NCBI GenBank assembly: GCA_004367505.1
Contig: SFCB01000006.1
Span: 1 to 49,132 of the forward strand
Length of the DNA: 49,132 nucleotides
Reading direction: 5' to 3'
Source of the DNA: Chloroflexi bacterium OHK40
GTDB taxonomy: Bacteria; Chloroflexota; Chloroflexia; Chloroflexales; Chloroflexaceae
Part shown: in pieces, positions 25,641 through 33,488 of the stretch
Layout: each line of letters begins with the position of its first letter
How positions within the stretch are numbered: position 1 is the stretch's first letter
Notes under the pieces: generated by a model
Database searches by the model: none
The model's input: only the letters and a program-made list of their open reading frames with translations
Told to the model about the DNA's origin: nothing
Made by a program: the position numbers and the translations under genes

Positions 25641-26585
25641 ATGCATACCCGTTTCCGCTGGACCCTGGCGGGCCTGGGCCGCTGTCGCCTGATGCTGCTC
25701 GCCCTGCTCGCCCTCGTGTTCGGCGTCAATGTGCCGCCGGCCGCGGCCCAGGGCGACGAGCCGCCGCTGCTGCCCGGCCCCGCGCAGCCCAGCAACCACG
25801 GCCCCTGGTTCCAGATCGTCTGCCCGACCGGCCAGCGCTCGCACGACGACCCGATCGTCTTCCCCGGCCGCCCCGGCGCCGCCCACGAGCACCAGTTCTT
25901 CGGCAACCAGACCACCGACGCTTTCTCCACCTACGAGCGGCTGCGCGCCGGCGGCACCACCTGCAAGGACAGCGCCGACACCGCCGCCTACTGGGTGCCC
26001 GTGCTCTACGACGCCGACGGCGAGCGGATCACCCCGCGCCGGGTGCGGGCCTACTACTACGCCCACAGCGACGACAAGAGCGTGCTGCGGCCCTTCCCGC
26101 CCAACCTGCGCATGATCGCCGGCGACGCCAGGGCGACCAGCTCCCAGCCGCGCGGGGTGATCAACTGGCTCTGCCGCCAGCACGCCAACCAGGCCCCGAC
26201 CCACCCCCTGGCCAGCAGCAACCCGCCGCGCTGCAACGCGGACGCTTACCTGTCGCTCAGCATCTCCTTCCCGGACTGCTGGGACGGTGTGCACCTCGAC
26301 TCCTCCGACCACCGCCGGCACATGGCCTACGCGGACAGCCGCAAGCGCTGCCCCGCGACCCACCCGGTCAAGCTGCCCCGGCTGCGCCTGAGCATCACCT
26401 ACGAGGACCGGGGCTTCACCGGTGGCAACTTTACGCTGGGCGGCCCACGCGGCGACCACCACGCCCTGCCGTGGACGGCCATGCACGCCGACTTCTGGAA
26501 CACCTGGCGGCAGTCTGCGCTCGAGGAGTACGTCAACAGCTGCCTAAAGCGGGGGCGGACCGTGCGCGACAACCCCTGCACCTGA
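25641..26585 (+). CDS. Secreted DUF1996 protein
   Basis: A 314-residue protein from ATG 25641 (AAAGGAG upstream), with a signal peptide cut near AlaAlaAlaGln. The mature part has the His/Asp-rich pattern of DUF1996: AAHEHQFFGN (~75-85), DCWDGVHLDSSDHRRHMAY (~210-230) and TAMHADFWNTW (~285), with conserved Cys residues. DUF1996 is widespread in fungal and actinobacterial secreted proteins and of unknown biochemistry; the His pattern suggests metal binding. A 158-bp leader precedes it and resembles the leader of the glycosidase gene near the start codon. Confidence 0.8.
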   Translation: MHTRFRWTLAGLGRCRLMLLALLALVFGVNVPPAAAQGDEPPLLPGPAQPSNHGPWFQIVCPTGQRSHDDPIVFPGRPGAAHEHQFFGNQTTDAFSTYERLRAGGTTCKDSADTAAYWVPVLYDADGERITPRRVRAYYYAHSDDKSVLRPFPPNLRMIAGDARATSSQPRGVINWLCRQHANQAPTHPLASSNPPRCNADAYLSLSISFPDCWDGVHLDSSDHRRHMAYADSRKRCPATHPVKLPRLRLSITYEDRGFTGGNFTLGGPRGDHHALPWTAMHADFWNTWRQSALEEYVNSCLKRGRTVRDNPCT

Positions 26586-26834
26586 GCGGGCGCCAGGTTT
26601 CGGCCAGCCGGTGGCGACAGAGCCAACACGAGGAAAGGGGGTGATGCGAGGAGAGGACCGAGACCGGAGGCCGGGCGAGGCGCCAATCATCGCCCGGCCA
26701 GCCGGCCGACCACCCGACCGCACCCCAGCGGCACCGATGCGTGACGGCGGGCGTCGCTGGCGGGCCGAACCCATCCGCACGGCGGTGGTGTGCTCCCAAG
26801 GATAGCACAGCACCGCCCAGCCAAGGAGTTTTCG

Positions 26835-28361
26835 ATGACGACCACCCTTGTGGCGACGCGTGTGCAGCGCGCCCTGCTTCTGGCCGCACTCCTGCTGACC
26901 CTCGCCGCCAGCGCGGCCCAGGCCATCCCGGCCCACGCCTCACCCCAGCTTCAGCAGGCCACCCGCACCCTGCTGGGGGTGAGCGGCGAGCGCTTCACTA
27001 TCAATGGCCAGCCGGCCTTCCTGCTCGGCGTGAGCTACTTCGACGCCCGCTTCTGGCATGAGAGCGACCTCGACGCGCTCCAGCAGCGCGGCTACAACCT
27101 CATCCGCATCTGGCTCGACTGGCGCGAGCACAGCTTTTTCGACGCCAACGGCCGGCTGACGAGCGAGGGCCGGGCGCGGCTGCTCAACCTGGTCGACGCC
27201 GCCGACCGGCGCGGCATCGTCGTCGACGTGGCCATCCTCGACACCGACCTTTCCTTCAGCCGCGACCACACCGCCACCGCGCTGCAGCAGGCCGCCGGCG
27301 CGCTCGCCGACCGCGGCAACGTGCTCTACGACCTGGTCAACGAGTTCAACCACCCCACCGAGCCCTTCACTGTCGGCGGGGTCGGCCACCTGGCGACGAC
27401 CCTGCGCAGCGCCGATCCCGACGCGATCTACGGGGTCAGCTCGACGGGCGACTATCTGGTGCGCGACCCGGCCACCGTGAGCGCGGGCAACGTCCAGGCG
27501 ATGATGGCCAGCCCGCTCAGCAGCAAGGTGCTGATGCCGCACATGCCCCGCACGGCCGACTGGTCGCTCCAGACCGGCCGGCGCGTGCGCGCCCTGCGCG
27601 AACACCTCCAGAGCAGCGGCCAGGCCCGCCCGATCTACCTCCAGGAGGAGGCCCGCCGCGGCCACAGCGGGCTGAACCCCGGCCGTGACGAGTTCCTCCG
27701 CGCCGCCCGCGCCGCCAGGGAGGCCGGTGCGGCGGCCTGGATCTTCCACACCGACGCCGGCTTCGCCCTCGACCAGCGGCCCTTGATGCAGGCCCTCGAC
27801 AGCGTCGAGCGGGCCGTGCTCGACGACCTGCCTGCCGCCGTCGGCCGCGCCCCAACCACGCCGCCAACCCCCGCGCCGACCCAGCCAGCGGCGCCAACCC
27901 AGCCGCCCGCCGGCGGTACGCCCTTCGCCGTCGGGGCACGGATCGAGGCTGAGGACGCCCGCAGCGCCGGCGAGCGCAGCCCCAACGGCAACGCTGGCAC
28001 CGCGCCGGACTACCCCAACGCCACCGGGCTGGACGTCAACCGCTGCTACGCCTGCTCGAATGGGCACAACGCCCGGCTGCACTGGGGCGAGTGGGCCGGC
28101 TACCCGCTCAGCGTGCCCCAGGCCGGGCGCTACGTCGTGCGGCTGCGCGTCGTCACGACCTCCGCCGACCGCACGCTGACCCTGCTCGTCGACGGGGCGC
28201 CGGTGGTGCTCGACCTGCCCGTCCCGCCAGGCGACAGCTACAACGCCTACCGCGAGCTGCGCAGCCCCGCGTTCTCCCTGCCCGCGGGCACGCGCTCGCT
28301 CCAGGTCCAGGCCCCCAGGGGCATGATCCTGGACTGGCTGCGCGTCGAGCCCGCGCCGTAA
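26835..28361 (+). CDS. Secreted GH5-like glycosidase with C-terminal CBM6-like domain
   Basis: A 508-residue protein from ATG 26835 (AAGGAG upstream). After the signal peptide (~1-30), residues ~45-330 form a TIM-barrel-like domain: GERFTINGQPAFLLGVSYFDARF, LIRIWLDWREH, and the acid/base-type motif DLVNEFNHP with Glu170; a candidate nucleophile is in YLQEEARRG (~275). A Thr/Pro linker (~340-365) leads to a carbohydrate-binding domain of the CBM6/35 type (IEAEDARS ... LDVNRCYACSNG ... SPAFSLPAGTRSLQV). It presumably acts on surface or biofilm polysaccharide. A glycosidase in a transfer operon suggests help in reaching recipient walls; inference. Confidence 0.8.
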   Translation: MTTTLVATRVQRALLLAALLLTLAASAAQAIPAHASPQLQQATRTLLGVSGERFTINGQPAFLLGVSYFDARFWHESDLDALQQRGYNLIRIWLDWREHSFFDANGRLTSEGRARLLNLVDAADRRGIVVDVAILDTDLSFSRDHTATALQQAAGALADRGNVLYDLVNEFNHPTEPFTVGGVGHLATTLRSADPDAIYGVSSTGDYLVRDPATVSAGNVQAMMASPLSSKVLMPHMPRTADWSLQTGRRVRALREHLQSSGQARPIYLQEEARRGHSGLNPGRDEFLRAARAAREAGAAAWIFHTDAGFALDQRPLMQALDSVERAVLDDLPAAVGRAPTTPPTPAPTQPAAPTQPPAGGTPFAVGARIEAEDARSAGERSPNGNAGTAPDYPNATGLDVNRCYACSNGHNARLHWGEWAGYPLSVPQAGRYVVRLRVVTTSADRTLTLLVDGAPVVLDLPVPPGDSYNAYRELRSPAFSLPAGTRSLQVQAPRGMILDWLRVEPAP

Positions 28362-28461
28362 GGGCCTTCGCACCAGGGCGACACCACCTACGCGACGGGC
28401 GTCGCGGGCCAGCAATCGCGAGGCGACGCCCCGCGCGGAGACGCAGCACCGGAGAAAGCGT

Positions 28462-29463
28462 ATGCACAGCGCGAAGAAACGCGGTGGATGGCTCGGGCAA
28501 GCGCAGGGCGTGTGCTGGCTTCGTGGGTGGCTCGGCCTCCTGCTGGGCCTGCTGCTGACAATCGCCGGAGCGAGCGCGGCGGGGAGCGACTCGAAAGGCG
28601 AGGCGCTGGCCTGCCCCTCGGGGCAGACGACCTGGCTGCATGGCTACACCAGGCCCGGGAGCGGGCTGCTGGTTTACTTCAACGGGGCGCCGGTCGGCGG
28701 AGGTAGCAGTGGTCCCGACGGCGTCTGGACTATCCCGCTCATGGTGCGCGAGCGGGCGGGGGTGTACAGCGTGGCGGTGACAAACCGCCAGGACAGCAGC
28801 CTGGTCGCGGCATTCACCTGCTACGTCGACGTGCCGCTCGGCGCGACACCGACGGGCACGCCGACCCTCGGGCCGCCCGCGTCGACCTCACCGCCCCTGC
28901 CAGCCTCCACCGCGACGGCAGGCGCGGCTACCGCGCTGAACGCACCGGCAGCCAGTCCGACCGCCACGGCGGCGAGCACCTCCCCGTCGCCCTCAGCGAC
29001 CGTCCTGACCGGCGTGGATTCGCCGACAGCAACGCAGCCGGCGACCGCGGAGCTACCGGCCGCGACACCGACGCCAGCATCGCCGACGTTGCCGACGCCG
29101 ACGCCATCTTCTTCAGCCGAGAGCGCCGTCGTGCTGGTCACGGTACAGGCCGACGACCCGGACGACCCGGAGCTCTTCGAGTACGCCCTGCTGGAGAACA
29201 CCTCGGCCGCTCCGCAGTCGCTGGTTGGGTGGCGCCTCGTGCACACCGGCAGCGGCGAGGGCTACGCCTTCCCCCAGGTCACCATCCCCGCCGGTGAGCA
29301 GTTCGTGATCTGGAGCGGCGACGGGGAGGACGACCCCGCGACCGGCACGCTCTACTGGCCACCCGCGAGCCGCTGGGCCGCCGGCGATACCGCCGAGCTA
29401 CGCGACGCCAACAGCCACGTCGTCAGCAGTCTGGTGGTGTCTCCGCCCGAGATCGAGGAGTAG
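28462..29463 (+). CDS. Secreted lamin-tail-domain protein
   Basis: A 333-residue protein with a signal peptide (~20-43), an N-terminal beta-rich domain with a Cys pair (CPSGQTTWLHGYTRPG ... FTCYVDVP), a long Thr/Ala/Pro linker (~125-215) and a C-terminal lamin-tail domain (~220-330; EYALLENTSAAPQSLVGWRLVHTG ... VTIPAGEQFVIWSG ... WAAGDTAELRDANSHVVSSL). Lamin-tail domains in bacteria are extracellular and often accompany nucleases or surface enzymes; here there is no enzyme motif. The 100-bp leader is rich in short GC inverted repeats such as GCGACG-GG-CGTCGC. Confidence 0.75.
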   Translation: MHSAKKRGGWLGQAQGVCWLRGWLGLLLGLLLTIAGASAAGSDSKGEALACPSGQTTWLHGYTRPGSGLLVYFNGAPVGGGSSGPDGVWTIPLMVRERAGVYSVAVTNRQDSSLVAAFTCYVDVPLGATPTGTPTLGPPASTSPPLPASTATAGAATALNAPAASPTATAASTSPSPSATVLTGVDSPTATQPATAELPAATPTPASPTLPTPTPSSSAESAVVLVTVQADDPDDPELFEYALLENTSAAPQSLVGWRLVHTGSGEGYAFPQVTIPAGEQFVIWSGDGEDDPATGTLYWPPASRWAAGDTAELRDANSHVVSSLVVSPPEIEE

Positions 29464-29519
29464 CAGCCGTAACGCCAACTCCCTCATCGACAGACGATGG
29501 AGCTGGCTGGAGATTTCAA

Positions 29520-30107
29520 ATGGGACTGATCAAGCCCGGGCTCTGGCACCAGGAGCCGGAGCCGCCACCTCAAAGCGCAGAACACAGCGGCCCAACTGGA
29601 CGCCCGGCCCACCCATCAGGCAGGCGCTCGCCGCTGCGGGCGCGAACCACCGCGCTGCTCCACCGGCTACGGGCGCATCCGCCCGAGCGCTCTAGCCACG
29701 CCGCAGCTGACCTATCCGCAGACGCCCTTTGCCCGGTCGCCGGCGACGACGCCGACCTCAACCGCGTGCAGCTCACCGGCGTGCTGGGCAGCGAGCCGCT
29801 GCTCTACGACGTCGGTGACCACCCGGTCGCCACACTTGCCCTGGCCTGCCAGCGTCGCTGGCGCGCAGCCTCCGGCGCGGTGCAGCTTGCGACCACCTGG
29901 TTCAACCTGTCGGCCTGGGAGGAGCTCGCCGAGCAGTGCGGCCGGCAGCTCCACCGCGGCGACCGCGTATACGTCGAGGGATACCTGCACCTCTGGACCG
30001 AGACCCGCCCCCCGCAGAGCTACGCCTGCCACACCATCGTGCTCGACCGCATCGTCCTGCTCGCCGCCGGTCAAGGCGCCGCCGAGGGCGGAGAGGGGCA
30101 TCCGTGA
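29520..30107 (+). CDS. SSB-like OB-fold protein
   Basis: A 195-residue protein. The first ~75 residues are basic and low-complexity; residues ~80-185 match a single-stranded-DNA-binding OB fold (NRVQLTGVLGSEPLLYDVGDHPVATLALACQRRW ... TTWFNLSAWEELAEQCGRQLHRGDRVYVEGYL). It lacks the acidic C-terminal tip used by housekeeping SSBs to recruit partners. It is distinct from the more typical ssb at 37529, so the element carries two SSB-type genes. It probably coats transferred strands or serves the following DNA-modification gene. Confidence 0.75.
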   Translation: MGLIKPGLWHQEPEPPPQSAEHSGPTGRPAHPSGRRSPLRARTTALLHRLRAHPPERSSHAAADLSADALCPVAGDDADLNRVQLTGVLGSEPLLYDVGDHPVATLALACQRRWRAASGAVQLATTWFNLSAWEELAEQCGRQLHRGDRVYVEGYLHLWTETRPPQSYACHTIVLDRIVLLAAGQGAAEGGEGHP

Positions 30108-30126
30108 AAGCCAGGCGGGGCGCTCG

Positions 30127-30789
30127 ATGATCCTGCTGGCGAGCGGGGCCACGACGACTGTGGCGCGCTTCGCTGGCCACCCGGCGCTGGGCCGGCTTAT
30201 CCAGCCGCGCTCGTGGAACCGCGTCGACGCGGTCGCCCGCTCCGGCATGGCCTGGGGCGCCGACAACGACGCCCTGGCCGGGGTCAAGCCCGACGCCTAC
30301 CTCGCTATTCTCGACGCGATCGCCCGCGCCCCGCGCGAGCAGCTCAAGTTCGTTGCCACCCCCGACGCGGTCGAGCGCACTGCCGCCGGCATCATCGGCT
30401 CGTGGGAGGGCACGCTCTGGCTGTGGCGCTGCTGGCGCCCCGCGCTGATGCACCGCGGCCTCCCCGCCGCGATCGTGCTGCAGGACGGCGCCACGCCCGA
30501 CAGCGTACCCTGGGACGAGCTCTCCGCGGTCTTCGTGGGGGCCTCGACGCAGTGGAAGCTCAGCCGCAGCGCCGAGTTGCTCGTGCGGATGGCCCGCGCC
30601 CGCGGGCTCTGGGTCCACGTCGGCCGGGTCAACACGATGAAGCGCGTTGCCCGGGTCGAGGCGATGGGGGCCGACAGCTTCGACGGCGGCCAGTTCAGCA
30701 GGTGGCCCGAAAAGTATATCCCGCCATTCCTCGCGCGCCTGGAGGTGCGCCAGCATGCACTCACGGAGCTCCTTCGTCCGCCGGCCTGA
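30127..30789 (+). CDS. dpdA-like: DpdA-like tRNA-guanine transglycosylase homologue (7-deazaguanine DNA modification)
   Basis: A 220-residue protein similar in motif order to the short, phage-type members of the TGT superfamily: MAWGADNDAL (~42-50) at the position of the DSGG-type active-site loop, DELSAVFVGASTQWKLSRSA (~137-156), GLWVHVGRVNTMKRV (~164-178) and GADSFDGGQF (~184-193), the counterpart of the GxDMFD substrate-binding segment. Bacterial and phage DpdA proteins exchange guanine for 7-deazaguanine bases in DNA. Much shorter than tRNA-modifying Tgt (~370). It overlaps the YhhQ-like transporter gene by 35 bp, which supports a 7-deazaguanine role. Assigned by pattern recognition; substrate is inferred. 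Confidence 0.72.
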   Translation: MILLASGATTTVARFAGHPALGRLIQPRSWNRVDAVARSGMAWGADNDALAGVKPDAYLAILDAIARAPREQLKFVATPDAVERTAAGIIGSWEGTLWLWRCWRPALMHRGLPAAIVLQDGATPDSVPWDELSAVFVGASTQWKLSRSAELLVRMARARGLWVHVGRVNTMKRVARVEAMGADSFDGGQFSRWPEKYIPPFLARLEVRQHALTELLRPPA

Positions 30790-31318
30790 GCCGCTGGTTG
30801 TGGCCTACCTACTCGCTCTTGTCGCGGCCAACCTGCTCGCCGCCCGCTTCGGCCCCGGCGTGACCGTGCTCAACGCATTCCTCTTCATCGGCCTCGACCT
30901 CTCCACCCGCGACCAGTTGCACGCTCGTTGGCAGGGCCGCCGGCTCTGGCCCCGCATGCTCTTGCTCATTGGCTCCGGTGGGCTGCTCGCCTTTCTGCTC
31001 GGCGGCAGCGGGCACATTGCGATCGCCAGCAGCCTCGCCTTCATCGCCGCCGGTAGCGCGGATGCGCTGGTCTACCACGCACTGGGCCGCCACGCCCGGC
31101 TCGTCCGGATCAACGGCTCCAACCTGGCGGGGGCCATCGTCGACAGCCTCCTGTTCCCGCTGCTCGCCTTCGGCTGGCCGCTCAGCTGGGCCATCGTGCT
31201 CGGGCATATCCTGGCCAAGGTGGTCGGTGGGGCGCTCTGGGCGCACGTGCTTACTTCTCACAGGCGGGCGCCACAGCACGTCGGCGCCTCAGAGGGCGGT
31301 AGGCGTTCCGGTCGATGA
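30755..31318 (+). CDS. yhhQ-like: YhhQ/VUT-family queuosine-precursor transporter
   Basis: A 187-residue protein with about six membrane helices. The N-terminal YLLALVAANLLAARFGPGVTVLNAFLFIGLDLSTRDQLH and the SLAFIAAGSADALVYHAL ... RINGSNLAGAIVDSLLFPLLAFG segments are the hallmark of the VUT/YhhQ family that imports preQ0, preQ1 or queuine-type 7-deazaguanines. ATG 30755 has GGAGG 9 nt upstream and lies inside the end of the DpdA-like gene, so the two are translated together. The C-terminus (last ~25 residues) is hydrophilic. It would supply base precursor for the adjacent transglycosylase. Confidence 0.82.
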   Translation: MHSRSSFVRRPEPLVVAYLLALVAANLLAARFGPGVTVLNAFLFIGLDLSTRDQLHARWQGRRLWPRMLLLIGSGGLLAFLLGGSGHIAIASSLAFIAAGSADALVYHALGRHARLVRINGSNLAGAIVDSLLFPLLAFGWPLSWAIVLGHILAKVVGGALWAHVLTSHRRAPQHVGASEGGRRSGR

Positions 31319-31351
31319 GACCGCTCTCGCCCACGATCGGCCGTCGCTTTG

Positions 31352-31807
31352 TCAGCGCGGCGGCGTCGCGGCCTGCCCTTGTGGGGGCGAACCCTGGCGC
31401 TCGATGACGATCAGCGGGATCTCGCGCGTCGTCTTCGCCCGGTGCTCACTGAAAAACGGGAAGTGCGCGATGAGCGCCTCCCAGAGCCGCGCACGCTCGG
31501 GCCCAGTGGTCACTCGGGCGTTCGCCGCATACGTCTCCTTGCCCACCTCGATCGTCACCTGCGGGTTCGCGATCAGGTTGCCGCACCAGTCCGGCTGCAC
31601 GCCCGCGCCCATGTTTGAGCCAATCAAGAGGAGGTGCCCGGCGACGGTGGCGTACATCAGCGGAGTTGTCCTCGCGAGGCCGGTCTTGACGCCGGTGGTT
31701 GTGAGCAGGAGCAGCGGCCGTCCCGGGAACGGCCCATCAGGCTGATCGCGGGTAGCACGGAACTCGGCAACCACCTTCGCGTTGTAGGCCCGCTGGTCGC
31801 TCGTCAT
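31352..31807 (-). CDS. Nitroreductase-family deazaflavin (F420)-dependent oxidoreductase
   Basis: A 151-residue protein starting at ATG 31807, with AGGAG 8 nt upstream. It has the split-beta-barrel pattern of the Ddn/DUF385 family: LLLLTTTGVKTGLARTTPLMYATVAGHLLLIGSNMGAGVQPDWCGNLIANPQVTIEVG. These enzymes use reduced coenzyme F420 to reduce quinones or nitro compounds. It is convergent to the YhhQ-like gene (34-bp gap) and unrelated to transfer, so probably cargo. Occurrence is mainly in Actinobacteria and Chloroflexota, which helps place the host. Confidence 0.85.
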   Translation of the reverse strand: MTSDQRAYNAKVVAEFRATRDQPDGPFPGRPLLLLTTTGVKTGLARTTPLMYATVAGHLLLIGSNMGAGVQPDWCGNLIANPQVTIEVGKETYAANARVTTGPERARLWEALIAHFPFFSEHRAKTTREIPLIVIERQGSPPQGQAATPPR

Positions 31808-31899
31808 GACCGTCACTCCTTGTTCGCCTGCTGCCTGGTCGCAACTATAGCACGTATGTATCACTCGCACATCCCACCTCAGCGAAGCGACTAGAGCCT

Positions 31900-31917
31900 A
31901 CACCCGCTCGCGGGTGT
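31900..31917. repeat. Short hairpin in the divergent promoter region
   Basis: ACACCCGC and GCGGGTGT form an 8-bp stem with a 2-nt loop between the deazaflavin reductase gene (minus) and the next plus-strand gene. It may be a regulator site or a bidirectional transcription stop. Confidence 0.4.
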
Positions 31918-31961
31918 GAGGGGGCGGCGGTGGTTGTTCGCTCAGGACGCCGGAGGACAAA

Positions 31962-32258
31962 ATGGCGCCACGTCGTGTGGAGTTCCGCGGGTGGACGTGC
32001 CGGGTGGAGCGGGGCAGCTATGGCGGGACGGACCGTATCGCCCTGCCGCTCTACGCCGTCGAGGACGGCTCGCCCGTGGCGGTGGCGACCGTCAACCTGC
32101 CCGAGCTCGCCCTGGCTGCTGACGAGGTGCTCGTCAAGGACTACAGCGAGAACGAGGGCATGCTGGAGCTGCTGGTCGCGTCCGGGGTGGTCAGCCCGCC
32201 GCTGCGCGCGGTACAGAGCGGCTACGTGACGCTGTATGTCTGCCGGTGCCTGATCTGA
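31962..32258 (+). CDS. Small conserved mobile-element protein, DUF4313-like
   Basis: A 98-residue protein with GGAGG 5 nt upstream of the ATG. The pattern RVERGSYGGTDRIALPLYAVEDGSPVAVATVNLP followed by DEVLVKDYSENEGMLELLVASGVV and YVTLYVCRC resembles small phage and plasmid proteins carrying a KDYSENEGM core (DUF4313 as I recall it). Function unknown. It lies 13 bp upstream of the interrupted ComM-like gene and was probably in one operon with it. Confidence 0.65.
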   Translation: MAPRRVEFRGWTCRVERGSYGGTDRIALPLYAVEDGSPVAVATVNLPELALAADEVLVKDYSENEGMLELLVASGVVSPPLRAVQSGYVTLYVCRCLI

Positions 32259-32271
32259 GAAGGAGTGTGCG

Positions 32272-32343
32272 ATGAGCATCCCCATGCCTTGCGGCGAGCC
32301 AGTGGACATGCAGCGCATCATGGGCCAGGAGTATGTCAAGCGA
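32272..32343 (+). pseudogene. 5' fragment of a ComM-like AAA+ gene (interrupted)
   Basis: ATG 32272 has AAGGAG upstream. The 24 codons end in RIMGQEYVKR, which matches the GQExxKR helix that precedes EVAAAGGH and Walker A in ComM/YifB (Mg-chelatase-like) ATPases. The continuation EVAAAGGHH is found 3.6 kb downstream at 35941, after a Tn554-like insertion. The fragment lacks the N-terminal Lon-like domain of chromosomal ComM, so the ancestral gene was a short version of about 325 residues. Confidence 0.78.
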
Positions 32344-32353
32344 GGAGTATATG

Positions 32354-32366
32354 TTACGTGGAATAT
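32354..32366 (+). repeat. Left terminal inverted repeat of the Tn554-like element
   Basis: TTACGTGGAATAT, 12 of 13 bases matching the inverted copy at 35926-35938. It lies about 10 bp inside the left junction and is a likely recombinase-binding arm. GGAGTAT words at 32328, 32344 and 32378 flank it. Confidence 0.7.
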
Positions 32367-32420
32367 CACACGTCTCAGGAGTATACTAAGCCGCACACCT
32401 GTTCTTGCCCAGGAGGCGCT

Positions 32421-33488
32421 ATGGACGACTTCGCCTGGAAGCGGTTTCCCATCATTGCCTCTGACTCCTATGCGCGTCCATGGGTGCTCATCCAACGCAA
32501 TCTCCAACTTGCCCCCAACACCGTGCTTGCCTATGCCCGTGCCCTTGAAGACTATCTCACCTTTTGCCAGCGTACAGCCACCCCGCCCCACACCGCCACC
32601 CGCGAGCAGCTGGCTATCTACGTGCGAGATTTGACCGGCCGCCCCAATCCTCGCCGCCCCGCCGCTGAACCTGCTGCCCCTGGACTGGCCAATGCCACCA
32701 TCCAGCAATACCTTACTGTCCTGCGCCTCTTCTTCGACTACTTGCTCGAATGTGGCGTCATTGAGCGCAATCCCGTCGGTCGCGGCCACTTCACCCCAGG
32801 CCGAGCCTTTGGCGGCTCCCGCGACCGCAGCCTCCTCCCGCGCTACCACTCGCTGCCCTGGATCCCCAGCGACGACCAGTGGACCGCCCTCCTGGCCGTC
32901 GTCCGCCAGCTCTCGCTCCGCAATCGCACCATGTTCGCCTTCGGCTATACTGCCGGCCTTCGACGTGAGGAGCTCTGTTCCCTCACCGTCGACGACATCA
33001 ACCCCGGCCAGCGCCTGATCCGCATCCGCGCCGAGACGACCAAAAACCATCAGGCCCGTGTGGTTCCCTATGCCGAGGCCGCCAGCCCCTTGTTCCGCGC
33101 CTATCTGGCTGAACGCCGGCACCTCTCGTCCGCCCGCGGTGGCCTGTTCTTGTCCGAGTCCCGCCGCAATCGTGCCCAGCCTGTTTCTATTTGGACCTGG
33201 TCCAAGGTTATTGCCGACGTTGCCACCAGTGCCGACCTCCCCAATTTCTCCACCCACACCCTCCGCCATCTTTGCCTGACCGACCTTGCCCGTGCCGGCT
33301 GGGAGCTGCACGAGATCGCCCTCTTTGCCGGCCATCGCTCGCTGGAAACGACCCGCCGCTACATCCATCTCAGCGGACGCGAGCTCCACGCCAAGCTGGC
33401 CAGCGGCATGGCCTCCATCCACGCCTGGCGCACCCAGCGCCTCGTGGCCACGCTGACCGAAGGAGACGCCGATGAGCCACGCGCCTGA
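32421..33488 (+). CDS. tnpA: Tyrosine recombinase, TnpA-like of Tn554 family
   Basis: A 355-residue recombinase starting at ATG 32421 (AGGAGG 4 nt upstream). The N-terminal SAM-like core-binding domain (~20-130) includes LAPNTVLAYARALEDYLTF. The catalytic domain has R181 (GLRREEL), H279-x-x-R282 (HTLRH), H305 (GHRS) and nucleophile Y314 (RRYIH), with the usual nine-residue H-to-Y spacing. Length equals Tn554 TnpA (~360). Its stop lies inside the start of the larger recombinase gene (17-bp overlap), the layout of Tn554 tnpA-tnpB. It should catalyse site-specific strand exchange at the element ends. Confidence 0.9.
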   Translation: MDDFAWKRFPIIASDSYARPWVLIQRNLQLAPNTVLAYARALEDYLTFCQRTATPPHTATREQLAIYVRDLTGRPNPRRPAAEPAAPGLANATIQQYLTVLRLFFDYLLECGVIERNPVGRGHFTPGRAFGGSRDRSLLPRYHSLPWIPSDDQWTALLAVVRQLSLRNRTMFAFGYTAGLRREELCSLTVDDINPGQRLIRIRAETTKNHQARVVPYAEAASPLFRAYLAERRHLSSARGGLFLSESRRNRAQPVSIWTWSKVIADVATSADLPNFSTHTLRHLCLTDLARAGWELHEIALFAGHRSLETTRRYIHLSGRELHAKLASGMASIHAWRTQRLVATLTEGDADEPRA

